DNA of 64,000 nucleotides, taken from the NCBI GenBank assembly GCA_937996795.1, contig CALKUH010000039.1, positions 1-64,000 of the forward strand. Reading direction: 5' to 3'. This stretch comes from an uncultured Verrucomicrobiota bacterium (lineage in GTDB: Bacteria > Verrucomicrobiota > Kiritimatiellia > CAIVKH01). The position numbers were made by a program, and so were the translations under genes. The notes below the pieces were generated by a model that was not told the DNA's origin, searched no databases, and saw only the letters and a program-made list of their open reading frames with translations. Shown in pieces: positions 61,316 through 64,000 of the stretch (within the stretch, counting starts at the first letter, position 1; the number at the start of each line of letters is the position of its first letter).

Positions 61316-64000
61316 TCAGTCGATCCGCGCGCGGTACGCGGCCGCGGGTGCGGCGCCGGTCATCGGTTGAGCGAGGATCTCGCCTGCGGTAACCGCCTGT
61401 GTGGCCGTATCGACCCAGTCGCCCGCCAGCAAGTTGGTGGACGCTTGGAGGATGGTGTAGTGACCCGGGCGTCCGGATGCGCGAAGGACGCCGTTTGTCT
61501 CGAGCAGCAGGGTGGGAGGATGTGCGGCTGGCAGCTCTTGCGCCGCGGCGAGGATCTGCATTCCCGACAAGGCGACGTTGTAGAGGCGGACATCATCCAT
61601 CTCGCCGGCGAGCGCGGAGGCGCCCGAGGGCGGATTGGCGCCGAGGAAAATCGGGGCGGCACTGGTGGTGATTTCGCCGGATTTCGCCTGCGTCGCGACC
61701 TGCGTTCCGTTCACGAAGAGTTGCATCGCCGCGCCGTTGTACGCGGCGGCCAGATGCACCCACGTGTCTTGCGCGAGCGAACCTGACGAAGGAATCAACG
61801 TGGTGGTTGTTCCGTCGGTTTTCAGCCGGAAGCGGGGGCGGATGTCCGCGCCCGCAGTGGTCAGCGAGAGCATCCAGATGTGGTCCTGCTCCGCGCTGCC
61901 GGTGGCCTTGGACACGATGCGCGCATCGCGATTAACGTCGTAGGGCGAACGGATGCGCACCCACGCGCAAATGGCAAGCGACGTGCCGGGCACCTCCCAC
62001 GTACCCGCTTCGATCCGGTCATCCACCCCGTCGAGCGACAGCGCGCGGTCCTTCGTCCCCTCGACGCGGGTCGCGCCGACCACACTCGCGTGGTGCGCGC
62101 TGCCCGAGTCGTCGTAGGCCGTCCCGCCAAACCGCTCGTCGAATCGCCAGTGCGCCACCGCGCCCAGGGTGAACAGCGTGAACGTGGCGGAAGCCTCCGC
62201 GCTGGGAGCCAAACCCGTGCGAAACGCGCGGACGCGGAGAAGCGTGGTGTTGGTGAGCAGCAGCGGAACGGAATAGGCATTGGACGATTCGGTCGGATTC
62301 GTCCCATCTGTCGTATACCGCACAACGATCCCGGTCGTCGCACAGGCGATGGTTACCGCCTGTGTGTCGGAAAACGTGCCGCCCGGCGGGCTGATCACCG
62401 GCGTCCGCACCTGCGGGCCGGTGAACGTCGCGGAGGCGATGGGGCTGGGGTCGAGGTCGGCACGGAAGGCGCGGGCGCGAAGGGTGGCGGTCGCGGTGAA
62501 TGTGAGGGGTGCGGTGTAGGCGTCCGACTGTTCAACCGGCTCGGTGCCATTCGTCGTATAGCGGATCGTGACACCGGTGGTACTGCACGAGAGCGTGACC
62601 GTCACGGGTTCATCGAACACGCCGCCGTTGGGCGAGATCGTCGGCCTGGCGGCGGTGGGCGTGCCGCCGGGACTGTCGTTGCGCCAGACGTGCAGGCGCG
62701 TGAAGTCATCGTAGGCGATGCCCGCGAGGTCGCGGTCGCCGTCGCCATCGAGGTCCACCAGCCGGCCGCCGAGATGGTTCTCCTCGCCGACCCCGACGGG
62801 AAACTCGGTGAATGTGCCTGCGCCGTCGTTCGCGAATACGCTGATCGCCTTCGTGCCTCGATGCTCGGCCAGCACGAGATCGGTGTCGCCGTCCTTGTCC
62901 ACGTCGCCCGCGTCCAGGCTGTTGAGCGTATAGCGCGTGGTGATCGTGCGGCGGGTCCAGCCCGAGTTCGTGGGCGCCGTCGCGGGCTGCTCCCACCATA
63001 CGGCGAGGGCATCGGGTGCGCCGCTCTGATTCTCCTCGGTGGCGACGAGGTCCGGCCGCCCGTCGCCGTTAAGGTCCACGGCCTCGACGCGGTCGATCCA
63101 GTCCGCCTCGGGAAACGTGCCGAGCGCAAACACGGGCCAGTTCGGCGTGCCGTCGCCGGGATTCCGCGCCCACAGTACGTTCTTGCTGTTGCCGCTCGCG
63201 AACGCGATGTCGAGGTCCCCATCGGCGTCGAGGTCCGCGATGCCGATGCCTTCGTCGGAATCGTTGGCGGCGATGAACACGCGTGGCCACGTTCCGGTGG
63301 CGGGCGCGGCGGGGATGATGAAGTAGTACGGGCCTTGGAAGGACGAAAGTGCGATTTCGGGGCGGCCGCCGTTCTCGATCTGCGCGAGGCGGCTGCCCTG
63401 AAACCCCTCGGCGTGGTCGCTGCGCGGCACATCGCCGAAACGCACCACCTCCATCCACGCGGTCGCGTCCGCGTCGGTCGCCTCGTGCCAGAAGAGATCA
63501 ATACGGTTCTGGCCAATGTTCTCCTGCAACGCGAGCAGGTCCGCGCGGTCGTCGCCGTCCACATCCGTCGCCATAAAAACATGCCGGCCCGCCGCCACGG
63601 TGGTCCGCGCCCACGTTCCGGTCAGCGCCCCCCCGGGATTGCGATATACATACGGACCGCTCGCGATGTCCGTGTCGCCGTCGCCGTCCACGTCGGCGAA
63701 CGCGAGTCCGAAGGTGCGGACGTGGCTGTCGGAGGCGCGGATGTACTTCCAGAATTCGAGACCCGGCGGCCCGCCCGCGTTGCTGCGGTGGATGTAGCTG
63801 GGCGCGCTGTTCCAGTTCACGATGCCGACGATGTCGAGGTCGCCATCGTTGTCGATGTCGCCGAGTTCCGCGCTGTAGCTGCCGTCGGACTGGATCGGGA
63901 ACAGCGTCCAGTTCGTGCCCGTGCCGTCGTTGAGGTAAAGGCGCAGGCCCTTCTGGGCGGACTGCGTCATGCCGCCGGTCAGGATGTCGAGGTCGCCGTC
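61316..64000 (-). CDS. FG-GAP/VCBS repeat protein with chitobiase-like and LamG domains (5' end outside window)
   Basis: The C-terminal 895 or so codons of a larger gene; the frame stays open to the window edge (DGDLDILTGG). The upstream part has about eight FG-GAP/VCBS repeats with calcium sites (DIDNDGDLDIVG, DVDGDGDTDIA, DLNGDGRPDLVA), which fold as a beta-propeller. Two chitobiase/hexosaminidase C-terminal-like domains (PTISPNGGVFDEPVTVTL, and a second starting PVISPPGG) and a LamG-type concanavalin domain (GAVAHWRFDE) follow. It is probably a surface-exposed carbohydrate-binding protein. Where the signal peptide and N-terminus lie cannot be seen. Confidence 0.82.
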   Translation of the reverse strand, partial: DGDLDILTGGMTQSAQKGLRLYLNDGTGTNWTLFPIQSDGSYSAELGDIDNDGDLDIVGIVNWNSAPSYIHRSNAGGPPGLEFWKYIRASDSHVRTFGLAFADVDGDGDTDIASGPYVYRNPGGALTGTWARTTVAAGRHVFMATDVDGDDRADLLALQENIGQNRIDLFWHEATDADATAWMEVVRFGDVPRSDHAEGFQGSRLAQIENGGRPEIALSSFQGPYYFIIPAAPATGTWPRVFIAANDSDEGIGIADLDADGDLDIAFASGNSKNVLWARNPGDGTPNWPVFALGTFPEADWIDRVEAVDLNGDGRPDLVATEENQSGAPDALAVWWEQPATAPTNSGWTRRTITTRYTLNSLDAGDVDKDGDTDLVLAEHRGTKAISVFANDGAGTFTEFPVGVGEENHLGGRLVDLDGDGDRDLAGIAYDDFTRLHVWRNDSPGGTPTAARPTISPNGGVFDEPVTVTLSCSTTGVTIRYTTNGTEPVEQSDAYTAPLTFTATATLRARAFRADLDPSPIASATFTGPQVRTPVISPPGGTFSDTQAVTIACATTGIVVRYTTDGTNPTESSNAYSVPLLLTNTTLLRVRAFRTGLAPSAEASATFTLFTLGAVAHWRFDERFGGTAYDDSGSAHHASVVGATRVEGTKDRALSLDGVDDRIEAGTWEVPGTSLAICAWVRIRSPYDVNRDARIVSKATGSAEQDHIWMLSLTTAGADIRPRFRLKTDGTTTTLIPSSGSLAQDTWVHLAAAYNGAAMQLFVNGTQVATQAKSGEITTSAAPIFLGANPPSGASALAGEMDDVRLYNVALSGMQILAAAQELPAAHPPTLLLETNGVLRASGRPGHYTILQASTNLLAGDWVDTATQAVTAGEILAQPMTGAAPAAAYRARID

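Overview
The window is a high-GC, gene-dense bacterial chromosome segment. It has no rRNA, tRNA, CRISPR array, insertion sequence or transposase that I could find. The gene content points to the PVC superphylum, most likely Kiritimatiellota or a related verrucomicrobial lineage. The clues are a DUF1800/DUF1501 gene pair, secreted beta-helix and FG-GAP/LamG proteins, and exported proteins with DxDGDGxxD calcium repeats. This is an inference from family content; no phylogenetic marker gene lies in the window.

Region 1 (1-22.7 kb) is an envelope polysaccharide and secondary-metabolite locus. Two glycosyltransferases, a TylF-like methyltransferase, a 3,976-residue hybrid NRPS/PKS and a WcaF-like acetyltransferase overlap or nearly abut, so they look like one transcription unit. 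The megasynthase order is FT-like, C-like, A, T, KS, AT, T, aminotransferase, C, A, T, TE. Beyond a secreted DUF4838 protein on the other strand come another glycosyltransferase and a PilZ / WecA-type sugar-phosphate transferase / FlaA1-like fusion, a candidate c-di-GMP-controlled initiating enzyme for a polysaccharide. An Sfp-type phosphopantetheinyl transferase, which could activate the megasynthase carrier domains, follows on the minus strand and overlaps the fusion gene tail to tail.

Region 2 (22.7-26.9 kb) holds a secreted PQQ-type sugar dehydrogenase with two c-type haem motifs, a threonylcarbamoyl-AMP synthase and a DEDDy 3'-5' exonuclease.

Region 3 (27-39.9 kb, minus strand) is a molybdenum module. 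In transcription order it runs: thioredoxin-like protein, cytochrome-b-like membrane protein, Rrf2 regulator, four-cluster ferredoxin subunit, NrfD-type membrane subunit, a Tat-exported TtrA-like molybdopterin oxidoreductase, a porin, a CMD protein, a MOSC protein, then MoaA, MoeA, MoaC, a MobA-MoaD fusion and MoaE. An exported respiratory Mo enzyme and most of its cofactor pathway are therefore encoded together. MogA/MoaB and MoeB are not in the window.

Region 4 (40-48.5 kb) starts with an HxlR regulator and a lower-GC secreted beta-helix protein. It continues into an arsenic-type resistance island on the minus strand: ArsR, YraQ-like permease, CPKC mini-thioredoxin, thioredoxin, CcdA, a second ArsR, ArsC and ACR3. 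Palindromic operator candidates sit at both arsR genes.

Region 5 (48.5-55.8 kb) has a CbpA-like J-protein, then an export-related set on the minus strand: DUF1800, DUF1501, a GspG-like membrane protein, a papain-like peptidase with LGFP repeats, and a lipoprotein. The first four overlap by 4 bp at each junction.

Region 6 (55.8-64 kb) has RlmD, a ribbon-helix-helix-like regulator, an SGNH hydrolase, a GH18-like lipoprotein with a substituted active-site motif, RluF and the C-terminal part of a large FG-GAP/LamG protein cut by the window edge.

Two short repeat families run through otherwise unrelated loci. One is a pair of CAACGTCTGTAAAAA boxes 31-32 bp apart, seen three times. The other is an inverted CACGAATGGACACGAAT element at the end of arsC.
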